From: Spirochaetaceae bacterium
GTDB lineage: Bacteria; Spirochaetota; Spirochaetia; Treponematales; Breznakiellaceae
Assembly (NCBI GenBank): GCA_031280705.1
Contig: JAITGJ010000189.1
Coordinates: 1-5,167 of the forward strand
Reading direction: 5' to 3'
DNA length: 5,167 nt
The notes beneath the pieces are model-generated. The model saw nothing but the letters and a program-made list of their open reading frames with translations. It did no database searches and was not told where the DNA came from. This document shows, piece after piece, positions 1-4,886 of this stretch (position 1 is the stretch's first letter; every line of letters starts with the position of its first letter). Both the position numbers and the translations under genes were made by a program.

Positions 1-587
1 ACACCGATCTGGCGCAGTTCTATCCGGGTTTTAAAAACACCCACCAGATCCTTGACCAGGTCCCGAAAGTCAACCCGGTTTTCCGACGCGAAAAGAAACA
101 GAATATTCGGCTCTTCCAAAAGATAATGCACGGCGATAAGCTTCATATCGAGTTTCCGTTCCCGGATTTTGTCGCGGCAGATGACAAACGCCTCATCCTC
201 AAGCAGCCGGTTCTGCCGCGCCCGCTCCAGGTCCTCCTCCGAGGCGATGCGGTGTATCCGTGCGGTGCCCGCTTCCGCGCCCCGGCGCTGAATGGGGCCA
301 AGCACCTGGGCAAGGTCCTTCCCGTGCCGCGTCCCGGACACCACCCAGGTTTTACAGGAAAGTTGTTCGCCGGGCCAGGCGGCAAAAAACGTTTCGGCGG
401 AATAGGGAAGGCGGAGCCGGTACACGGGAACGCCGGGCGGGAGGGGCGGAGCCGTATCACTTTCGGCGTTGTTTTCCCCGCCGTCAAAGGCGGCTTCTTC
501 CAGGGCGTCAATATCCCCGCTGTCTTCCAGGGCGCTTATATCTTCGTCGTCCTCGATATAATCCTCATAGTCATCATTTCCGGCCAT
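1..587 (-). CDS. PSP1/RicT (YaaT)-type protein, 3' end cut by the window
   Basis: The visible 195 residues match the PSP1 domain family (Bacillus YaaT/RicT). The core runs from about residue 54 to the edge. It includes a segment with EAFVICRDKI near 132-141, DMKLIAVHY near 147-155, and the hallmark RVDFRDLVKDL (171-181) then FKTRIELRQIG at the edge. In Bacillus RicT binds RicA and RicF, carries Fe-S clusters with them and affects RNase Y-dependent mRNA processing; whether that holds here is not shown. The cysteine-rich segment expected just after the RQIG motif lies outside the window, so the Fe-S ligands cannot be checked. The first ~45 residues are a strongly acidic Asp/Glu-rich extension with no counterpart that I know in the Bacillus protein. 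I chose the ATG at 587 because GGAG sits 6 nt upstream. An in-frame ATG at 599 would add four residues and overlap the upstream stop (TAATG), but has a poorer ribosome site. The family call is firm, the role is not. Confidence 0.87.
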   Translation of the reverse strand, partial: MAGNDDYEDYIEDDEDISALEDSGDIDALEEAAFDGGENNAESDTAPPLPPGVPVYRLRLPYSAETFFAAWPGEQLSCKTWVVSGTRHGKDLAQVLGPIQRRGAEAGTARIHRIASEEDLERARQNRLLEDEAFVICRDKIRERKLDMKLIAVHYLLEEPNILFLFASENRVDFRDLVKDLVGVFKTRIELRQIG

Positions 588-598
588 TTCGCGCTCCA

Positions 599-1108
599 TT
601 ATTGCAGCATATTTACCAGCAATCCGTTGATTTCTTCAACCCGGGCAAGAATATCGAGCTGGCCCGCCTGCCCGGCAAGGATGGCCACGGCAAGTTCTTC
701 AAGTTTACGGTCCGCAACCTGTACCAGGGTGTATTTTTTTCGCTTCAAAAGGCCCGCCCGGCTCGTCTGTTCCTCAACGGTATAGCCGTTTTCTACCACA
801 TAGTGGAGAAAATTCCGCACGGCCTGTTTGTAGCGCTTGATATTGTCCGGCAGGGGGTGATTTTTAAGTTCGTCCCCCGTGCTGTGTACCGCGTCAAGAA
901 GTTCATTGAGGGCCGCTTCTCCCGGGGGGAGTTCCACCGGGGCTTCGCTTGCCGCCGCTCCCGCAAGGAGCCGGGAAAAATCCTTCCGTGCGGGGGACTT
1001 TGCCCGGCCGCCGTCCCGGGCTTTTTTCGTTTCCGCCCGCAGCGCGTTAAACGATGCGGGATTGGCAAAAAAAGCGCCGTCGGGGAAATCAATCTTTACA
1101 ATAATCAT
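599..1108 (-). CDS. YaaR family (DUF327) protein
   Basis: This 169-residue soluble protein resembles the YaaR/DUF327 family, whose function is not established. The family-like part is the C-terminal two thirds. It has PLPDNIKRYKQAVRNFLHYV (85-104), then a basic LLKRKKYTLVQVADRKL stretch (120-136), then an amphipathic helical end with ILARVEEINGLLV (153-165). There is no signal peptide or membrane segment, so it should be cytoplasmic. Residues 28-65 are a low-complexity Ala/Lys/Pro linker. The ATG at 1108 lies inside the end of the bactofilin gene, giving a 20-nt overlap in a different frame. A G-run (GGGGG) just upstream may act as the ribosome site, and translation is probably coupled. No other ATG, GTG or TTG gives a better start near the N-terminus. 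Its position directly before a PSP1 gene echoes Bacillus, where yaaR and yaaT are separated only by holB. That supports the family call without giving a function. Confidence 0.8.
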   Translation of the reverse strand: MIIVKIDFPDGAFFANPASFNALRAETKKARDGGRAKSPARKDFSRLLAGAAASEAPVELPPGEAALNELLDAVHSTGDELKNHPLPDNIKRYKQAVRNFLHYVVENGYTVEEQTSRAGLLKRKKYTLVQVADRKLEELAVAILAGQAGQLDILARVEEINGLLVNMLQ

Positions 1109-1640
1109 TGCCCCCGTCTACGGCTTCGCTTGTAGCCTCGTCCCGGTCTGTTTCCCTTTTCCGGGCGGCCTGGCCTTTAACTTGGGCGGCCTGGCCTCTT
1201 ATTTCGGCGGAGGGCCGGGGAGCATGACTGTCCAGCGCCTGCGCGATGTCCTCCGCGTCCCGGTGTTCCCGTACCGCCGTTTCCCAGCGGTCATCGTTCT
1301 CGCATACCTGTATCCGGCCCTGGACCAGACAGCCTTCGTCCGCCTGAATGCGCCGGGTAATGATGTCCCCCACCACAACCGCGGTGGAAAGGATTGTTAC
1401 CCGCTCGTTCGCGAGGATATTGCCGTACACCACGCCGCCCACGGTTACGGAAGTGCCCGTAACGGCGCCCCGTATCCGGGCGTCTTCCCCAACAATAATC
1501 CGCCCGGCGGCGGCAAGGTCTCCCCGCAAATGCCCGTCAACGCGGGTAAACCCGGCGGATTCGATATCGCCTTTCACGCTGGAATGGGGGCCGATAATCG
1601 TGTTAAGCGAAAAATTTTCCCGTTTGGTGGAAACCGGCAT
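1089..1640 (-). CDS. Bactofilin (polymer-forming cytoskeletal protein, DUF583)
   Basis: The 183-residue product has the bactofilin beta-helix. From about residue 12 to 115 there is a repeating pattern of short hydrophobic strands separated by Gly turns: SSVKGDI, TRVDGHLRGDL, ARIRGAV, TVGGVVYGNI, VVVGDI and LVQGRI. Bactofilins self-assemble into non-polar filaments without nucleotides and serve as scaffolds at the inner membrane. In several bacteria they position cell-wall enzymes, and the Leptospira member LbbD is linked to helical shape. Here the gene follows an M23 endopeptidase gene by 26 nt, the classical partner, which supports a morphogenetic role. The C-terminal tail (about 116-183) is charged and probably disordered, and it holds a seven-residue duplication. 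The ATG at 1640 has only a weak AAAGG about 11 nt upstream, so translation may depend on coupling to the gene before it. The family assignment is very safe; the shape role is inferred from family and context. Confidence 0.94.
   Translation of the reverse strand: MPVSTKRENFSLNTIIGPHSSVKGDIESAGFTRVDGHLRGDLAAAGRIIVGEDARIRGAVTGTSVTVGGVVYGNILANERVTILSTAVVVGDIITRRIQADEGCLVQGRIQVCENDDRWETAVREHRDAEDIAQALDSHAPRPSAEIRGQAAQVKGQAARKRETDRDEATSEAVDGGNDYCKD
1163..1197 (-). repeat. 21-bp-period duplication in the bactofilin tail
   Basis: The 14-mer GGGCGGCCTGGCCT (plus strand) occurs at 1163-1176 and again at 1184-1197. The 21-bp offset is exactly seven codons. In the protein this gives two successive GQAA units, IRGQAAQ then VKGQAAR, in the charged tail outside the beta-helix. 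It looks like a small in-frame slippage duplication that lengthened the tail. Confidence 0.8.
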
Positions 1641-1666
1641 GGAGCAAGTGGCCTTTGGGCGCGCCG

Positions 1667-2716
1667 CTAACGGCCCACGCGGGCCTGCCCCGCCCGCAGG
1701 TTCAGGTATTTGGCGGGATCAACCACATCGGAGCCAATGTGCACTTCATAATGCAGATGGGGACCGGTAGACAGTCCCGTATCGCCGATATAGCCGATTA
1801 CGTCCCCCTGTTGGACCCGCTGGCCCCGGGTAAGTCCCGACCTGAAATTGTTGAGATGGGCGTAGCGGGTATAAAACCCGTGTTTATGCTTTATGATGAC
1901 ATAGTTCCCGAATCCGCCGGCCACATCATAATCAACCTGTACCACCTGTCCGTCGGCGGTTGCCAGAACCGGATCTCCTGAACGGTAGGTAGAAAGATCG
2001 ATCCCCTTGTGAATATAGGTCTGCCCGGAAAAGGGATTGGGGTTTTGTCCAAAGGACATGGAAACGTGGCCGATACCGCCCCGGATGGGCCATATATTGG
2101 GGATTTCCGTCAAAAGGGCGCTCTGGGAAGCGAACAGAAAGCTGATTTCCTGCACGGGATCCATCGCGGCGGCAAAATAATCCGTAAGGCCCCGGATACT
2201 GTCAACCTCCGGAAGCGCGCCGCCGGAATTTTCCCGCAGGTCCAAAAAAGCGGAAAGATCCCCGCCCGCCGCCTGATTGGTTCCGCCGTTATCCGGCATG
2301 GTAACCCCAAGCGATGAAAGGGTTGCCGAGAGGGCCGTCTGAAACCCGCGCGTTTGCCGGAGCAGCAGGGCGATTTCGTCCCTGAGCTGATCCAGATTCG
2401 CCTGCGTGTCTTTAAGGCGGCTGTCCCGCGCCGCAAGCGCCCCCTGTGTGCCGTTCCAGGAAACCCCGTACCAGATAAAGGTGCCCGCCATGCCCGCCAG
2501 TACGAGGCAGAAACAAAAAACCGATAAAAAATTGACGTGAAAGTTATAGACCTTTTTTTCCGAATGGGGGACCAGCACGATGGTGTACCGTCTGGTGAGA
2601 AACCGTCCTGCCGCGCCAAAGAACACGGCGAGACCGTACAAAACGGCGCGCACACCGGTCTTTACCTTTTGTACCAGGTTGTTTTCAAAACGTTTATACA
2701 CGTGCCCCGAAGCCAC
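1667..2716 (-). CDS. Membrane-anchored M23 (LytM-type) peptidoglycan endopeptidase
   Basis: This 349-residue protein ends in a complete M23 zinc-peptidase domain (about 215-340). The zinc ligands are all present: H236 and D240 in HKGID, and H322 in the HLH motif of GPHLHYEV. The two catalytic-site histidines, H287 in RYAHL and H320, are also present, so it should be an active hydrolase that cuts peptide cross-links in peptidoglycan. The N-terminus is cytoplasmic and basic, followed by a transmembrane segment at about 61-83. A second hydrophobic stretch at 22-40 is weaker. Residues 95-135 look like a short coiled coil, and the catalytic domain faces the periplasm. The start is GTG at 2716, supported by AAGGGGAG 5 nt upstream. 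It is the first gene of the operon, with a consensus promoter about 40 nt before the start and a bactofilin gene 26 nt after the stop. By analogy with other M23-bactofilin pairs, the filament probably localises this enzyme. Confidence 0.95.
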   Translation of the reverse strand: MASGHVYKRFENNLVQKVKTGVRAVLYGLAVFFGAAGRFLTRRYTIVLVPHSEKKVYNFHVNFLSVFCFCLVLAGMAGTFIWYGVSWNGTQGALAARDSRLKDTQANLDQLRDEIALLLRQTRGFQTALSATLSSLGVTMPDNGGTNQAAGGDLSAFLDLRENSGGALPEVDSIRGLTDYFAAAMDPVQEISFLFASQSALLTEIPNIWPIRGGIGHVSMSFGQNPNPFSGQTYIHKGIDLSTYRSGDPVLATADGQVVQVDYDVAGGFGNYVIIKHKHGFYTRYAHLNNFRSGLTRGQRVQQGDVIGYIGDTGLSTGPHLHYEVHIGSDVVDPAKYLNLRAGQARVGR

Positions 2717-2721
2717 TACAA

Positions 2722-2729
2722 CTCCCCTT
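2722..2729 (-). promoter_or_regulatory. Strong ribosome binding site deciding the GTG start of the M23 gene
   Basis: Read on the minus strand, AAGGGGAG is followed by five bases (TTGTA) and then GTG. It is the best ribosome site in the window and fixes the M23 start at 2716, although the start codon is not ATG. Confidence 0.85.
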
Positions 2730-2754
2730 GTTTTGTATCGGCAAAAGTCTCTTG

Positions 2755-2784
2755 ATTATAGATAGTATCGGTCTGACTTGTCAA
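2755..2784 (-). promoter_or_regulatory. Consensus sigma-70-type promoter of the M23-bactofilin operon
   Basis: On the minus strand TTGACA (2784-2779) and TATAAT (2760-2755) are both perfect consensus hexamers separated by 18 bp. Transcription would start near 2748, giving a leader of about 30 nt that contains the strong ribosome site. No other promoter candidate in the window comes close. This predicts constitutive, high transcription of the four-gene operon by the housekeeping sigma factor. Confidence 0.82.
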
Positions 2785-2791
2785 CTGCCCT

Positions 2792-2823
2792 GCCCAAAAG
2801 CAACATCCATGCTGCTTTTGGGC
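2792..2823. repeat. Perfect 11-bp inverted repeat (stem-loop) upstream of the operon promoter
   Basis: GCCCAAAAGCA (2792-2802) and TGCTTTTGGGC (2813-2823) are exact reverse complements around a 10-nt loop. The minus strand continues into the operon promoter region, not a T-run, so this is not a standard intrinsic terminator in that direction. It may still help end or stabilise metF transcripts, or be part of a dispersed palindromic repeat. Confidence 0.7.
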
Positions 2824-2824
2824 T

Positions 2825-2853
2825 TGGGTTTTGCGGCATAGCCGCAAAACCCA
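2825..2853. repeat. Perfect 13-bp inverted repeat with 3-nt loop
   Basis: TGGGTTTTGCGGC (2825-2837) and GCCGCAAAACCCA (2841-2853) pair perfectly around ATA. It would form a very stable hairpin on either strand and starts one base after the preceding inverted repeat ends. No T-run follows on the minus strand. It is the strongest secondary structure in the window, lying between the metF 3' end and the operon promoter. A REP-like element or a metF mRNA 3' end structure are the leading explanations. Confidence 0.75.
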
Positions 2854-2876
2854 GGGCGGTGCTCAAACCCGGAGAA

Positions 2877-2894
2877 ATCCGCATCCGTGCGGAT
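2877..2894. repeat. Short 7-bp inverted repeat
   Basis: ATCCGCA (2877-2883) and TGCGGAT (2888-2894) pair around a 4-nt loop. It is the third hairpin of the same intergenic cluster. It is flanked on its right by the second copy of a 13-bp direct repeat. Confidence 0.55.
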
Positions 2895-2961
2895 AGGGGG
2901 CTTGGGTTTTAGGGCGTTTGTTTTGAATATATTCATATATTTTGCGAATGTAATATGGACG

Positions 2962-2983
2962 GCCCGAACCGCCGGTTCAGGGC
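2962..2983 (-). other. Stem-loop overlapping the metF stop codon
   Basis: GCCCGAACC (2962-2970) pairs with GGTTC-A-GGGC (2974-2983), one A bulged, around a GCC loop. The metF TGA (2979-2977) lies in the stem. No T-run follows on the minus strand, so it is at most a stability element or part of a Rho-dependent end, not a typical intrinsic terminator. Confidence 0.4.
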
Positions 2984-3852
2984 ATCACATGGGCACGCAA
3001 ACCCGATAACGCTACGATTTCGCTCACCGCTTCCCAGCGGTTCAGCGTAAAGATGTGGATCCCGTCAATGCCTTCGGCGATGAAGCGCCGCATCTGGGCC
3101 GCCGTATAGGCCATCCCGGCCTTTTTAAGATCCTCCGCCTGATCGGGCCGCGCATACGCGCCGAGAATCGCCGCGAGTTCCGCCGGAATGGAACAGCCAT
3201 TGGCAAGCGTCATTTTGATGATCCCCTCCCGGGCCAGCACGGGCATGATCCCGGCAATGACCGGAAGGCGCACCCCGGCGCGGCGGATCCGGTCCCGGTA
3301 CCGGACGTAGGCGTCTACATCATGGCAAAGCTGGAGGGTAATAAAGGAAGCGCCCGCATCCTGTTTGGCGCGGAGATGGGCTATGTCCGATTCAAAAGCA
3401 GGCGCTTCAAGGTGCTTTTCCGGGTAGCCCGCGACGGCGATACAGAGGCCGCCAAATTCCGCGCGTAAAAATGCCGTAAGCGCGCCGGCGTGGGCAAAAT
3501 CCCCCCGCGTGCCCTCCCAGCCGGGCGGAAAATCGCCGCGCAGGGCCAGAATGTTTTCCACTCCCGCGTCCGCGTATTCCTTTACAATCGCGCGGATTTC
3601 CTCCCGGCCTGTCCCAATGGCGGTAAGATGGGCCAGCGGGTCTGTTCCGCCCAGGACAAGGGCCCGGCAAATTTCAAGACTCCGTCCCCGGTTGGTCCCG
3701 CCCGCGCCATAGGTAACGCTCACAAAATCCGGGCGGAATACCTTGAGCCGTTCCAGCGTTTCAAGCAGGGGCTCAAGGCTTTGGTCATTTTTTGGAGGAA
3801 ACACTTCAAAGGAAAACGTCATCCCCCGCGCAAGGCGTTCGCTAATTTTCAT
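2977..3852 (-). CDS. metF: 5,10-methylenetetrahydrofolate reductase
   Basis: This cytoplasmic flavoenzyme reduces 5,10-methylene-THF to 5-methyl-THF, the methyl donor for methionine synthesis, and in acetogens a step of the Wood-Ljungdahl methyl branch. The 291 residues match the usual bacterial MetF length and fill a single TIM barrel. Visible signatures are FEVFPPK (15-21, with E16 matching the catalytic Glu of E. coli MetF), VTYGAGGTNR (46-55), NILALRGDFP (100-109, D107 being the folate-contacting Asp), AVAGYPEKH (139-147), LPVIAGIMP (196-204) and GIHIFTLNR (264-272). The folate/flavin-site Gln is kept in LQLCHD (173-178), although the following aromatic pair common in the family is Cys-His here. 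No MetV partner gene is adjacent. The ATG at 3852 has only a weak AG-rich ribosome site (AAAGAAAG). No clear promoter or SAM riboswitch is seen upstream; the leader carries 13-bp tandem repeats. The function call is secure. Confidence 0.95.
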   Translation of the reverse strand: MKISERLARGMTFSFEVFPPKNDQSLEPLLETLERLKVFRPDFVSVTYGAGGTNRGRSLEICRALVLGGTDPLAHLTAIGTGREEIRAIVKEYADAGVENILALRGDFPPGWEGTRGDFAHAGALTAFLRAEFGGLCIAVAGYPEKHLEAPAFESDIAHLRAKQDAGASFITLQLCHDVDAYVRYRDRIRRAGVRLPVIAGIMPVLAREGIIKMTLANGCSIPAELAAILGAYARPDQAEDLKKAGMAYTAAQMRRFIAEGIDGIHIFTLNRWEAVSEIVALSGLRAHVMP

Positions 3853-3879
3853 GGCGCTTTCTTTGTACCGGAAAAAATG

Positions 3880-3918
3880 CGCCGTGTAAACACGCCGCGC
3901 ACTTACGCCGCGTACTTA
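3880..3918 (-). repeat. 13-bp tandem repeat in the metF leader
   Basis: On the minus strand TAAGTACGCGGCG (3918-3906) is followed directly by TAAGTGCGCGGCG (3905-3893), identical at 12 of 13 positions. A third degenerate unit, TGTTTACACGGCG (3892-3880), matches the second at 8 of 13. The array ends 27 bp before the metF start codon. It could be an operator of direct-repeat type or simple slippage. Confidence 0.65.
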
Positions 3919-3972
3919 CGCGAGGACACGCCGTATTTTGCCCATCTTCACGCGGAAGCTATCAACGAGAAA

Positions 3973-3985
3973 CCCCCGTGGGGGG
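3973..3985 (-). terminator. Possible weak terminator of the lipid-kinase gene
   Basis: The minus strand reads CCCCC-CAC-GGGGG followed by TTTCTCG. The stem is a pure 5-bp GC stem 62 nt past the kinase stop codon, but the T-run is only three bases. It is a marginal candidate; partial read-through into metF would be expected. Confidence 0.25.
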
Positions 3986-4020
3986 AGGCGGATATGAAAA
4001 ACGGCCTTTCAATCAACCTA

Positions 4021-4046
4021 TGATACGAACGATTGGTATGAACGAT
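4021..4046 (-). repeat. Second 13-bp tandem repeat, just after the kinase stop
   Basis: On the minus strand ATCGTTCATACCA (4046-4034) and ATCGTTCGTATCA (4033-4021) are adjacent and identical at 11 of 13 positions. Their sequence is unrelated to the 13-bp repeats nearer metF, but the period is the same. The pair begins one base after the kinase stop codon. Confidence 0.55.
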
Positions 4047-4047
4047 G

Positions 4048-4692
4048 TTACCGGATCAGATTTACGACAAAACCCACCGCGAGGGGCAGGGCGATATTGT
4101 CATAATCGTCCAGGGGCAGGGCCTCCGCGACGGTGGCGGTAAGCGCGGCGGCCAGCGCCAGGGGGAAATCGCGGACGGCAAGGTACGCGCTCAAAAGTAC
4201 GGCGATAAAGCAGGCGGTGGATCCTTCGATACTTTTACCCATCAGGAACCGGGGGCGGATGGAACCGAACAATTTACCGACAAGGCTCGCAAACCCGTCG
4301 CCAAAGGCGAGGGCGTAAATGGCAATGGCCGATACGGGAGGCGGGAAGAGGAACAGCGCGAGAAACGCGCCCAGCCCCAGCGTGATGGGACCCGCGACAA
4401 AGCGTCCGCCGTCCCGCGCGCGCGAAGCCATCCGGGTAAGCGATGAAACCAGCGGGACATTGACGCCCCGGAAACGAAGCGCTTCCATACCGGCATAGGC
4501 CAGGGTGCCCGCAGCAAGAAAAATCAGGGTGAACGGACGGTGAAACGCCGCCATAAACGGAACCACGGCGACAAGGAGATGAATGGTCTTGCGGACCATT
4601 TCAGTTTTGAATTCTTCAAAAGTAACGTTGACAATGTTCCGTGCAAGTGATGATCCGCCGGAAACATCACCTGGAATCATAATTCGGTTCAT
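4048..4692 (-). CDS. Diacylglycerol/polyprenol kinase family membrane protein (SEC59/DGK1/VTE5-like)
   Basis: The product (214 residues from the ATG at 4692) is a polytopic membrane protein with about six or seven hydrophobic spans between residues 38 and 212. It carries the marks of the CTP-dependent lipid kinase family: E-M-V-R-K-T-I-H near 31-38, GDGFASLVGKLFG (131-143), KSIEGS (153-158), and E190 followed by DYDN-x3-P (197-203). Known members phosphorylate dolichol, phytol or diacylglycerol. Such bacterial proteins are often labelled phosphatidate cytidylyltransferase because the families resemble each other. The true lipid substrate cannot be read from the sequence. It probably acts in the inner membrane in phospholipid or isoprenoid-lipid metabolism. 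The start is uncertain: a TTG at 4704, ATGs at 4692 and 4680 and an internal ATG at 4596 are in or near frame choices, and none has a convincing ribosome site. I preferred the first ATG that keeps the whole conserved region. Confidence 0.82.
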   Translation of the reverse strand: MNRIMIPGDVSGGSSLARNIVNVTFEEFKTEMVRKTIHLLVAVVPFMAAFHRPFTLIFLAAGTLAYAGMEALRFRGVNVPLVSSLTRMASRARDGGRFVAGPITLGLGAFLALFLFPPPVSAIAIYALAFGDGFASLVGKLFGSIRPRFLMGKSIEGSTACFIAVLLSAYLAVRDFPLALAAALTATVAEALPLDDYDNIALPLAVGFVVNLIR

Positions 4693-4886
4693 GTGGAATA
4701 CCAAGCAGGAACCGTGCCAACTATCGGCTTCAAAAAAAGAAAAACGTATTTTCTAAATTGTTATATTATAACGAATTATCATAATATCCGGCGGCGGTCC
4801 GGCCCGGCCCGGAATATTTGTATATATTATCATACAGTCTATCGGAAAAAAATACTATGATTTACAAATACACTTAACCGGTAAGT
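4693..4886. other. AT-rich intergenic region before the lipid-kinase gene
   Basis: This gap is far richer in A and T than the flanking genes, except for a GC patch (about 4789-4812). On the minus strand it offers several -10-like hexamers, the best being TATAAT at 4770-4765, but no matching -35 box at 16-18 bp. A T7 run lies at about 4846-4852 on the same strand without a convincing preceding hairpin. The kinase promoter is probably here but cannot be fixed. Confidence 0.4.

Larger units (their letters stand above)
2820..2910. repeat. 13-bp direct repeat GGGCTTGGGTTTT, two copies
   Basis: GGGCTTGGGTTTT occurs at 2820-2832 and again, identically, at 2898-2910, 78 bp apart. The first copy overlaps the ends of both large hairpins. 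The second stands alone and is followed by AGGGCG, which also follows the right arm of the 13-bp hairpin (2853-2858). The shared pieces suggest the gap was built from copies of one repeat family. Confidence 0.6.

Noticed and set aside
126..1135. Long plus-strand open frames (126-785 and 260-1135)
   Set aside because: They lie antisense to the RicT and YaaR genes, are Arg/Pro-rich, lack family motifs, and have no ribosome site. They are expected by-products of GC-rich coding on the other strand.
879..1670. Plus-strand open frame of 263 codons
   Set aside because: It runs antisense across the bactofilin and YaaR genes, both of which have clear family signatures; its translation shows no recognisable domain.
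2792..2853. Classical intrinsic terminator for metF
   Set aside because: The hairpins are strong but no T-run follows them on the minus strand, so the standard terminator label is not justified.
2792..2983. Insertion sequence or attachment-site remnant
   Set aside because: No transposase or integrase fragment, no flanking target duplication that I can see, and the flanking genes are intact.
3490..4023. Plus-strand open frame crossing the metF start and the gap upstream of it
   Set aside because: It is antisense to metF and its extension through the gap is only due to chance lack of stops; no motif and no ribosome site.
3853..4047. SAM or tetrahydrofolate riboswitch upstream of metF
   Set aside because: I looked for the conserved core sequences and multi-stem layout in the leader and saw none; only short tandem repeats and one GC hairpin are present.
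4045..4446. Plus-strand Gly/Lys/Arg-rich open frame
   Set aside because: It is the antisense of the membrane kinase gene; composition is an artefact of hydrophobic codons read backward.
4755..4790. Plus-strand promoter (TTGTTA, 16 bp, CATAAT)
   Set aside because: It points toward a minus-strand gene with no plus-strand gene behind it; such matches are expected by chance in an AT-rich gap.
4815..4870. 8-bp inverted repeat TATTTGTA / TACAAATA about 40 bp apart
   Set aside because: Low-complexity AT sequence makes this likely by chance, and no stable hairpin or T-run accompanies it.
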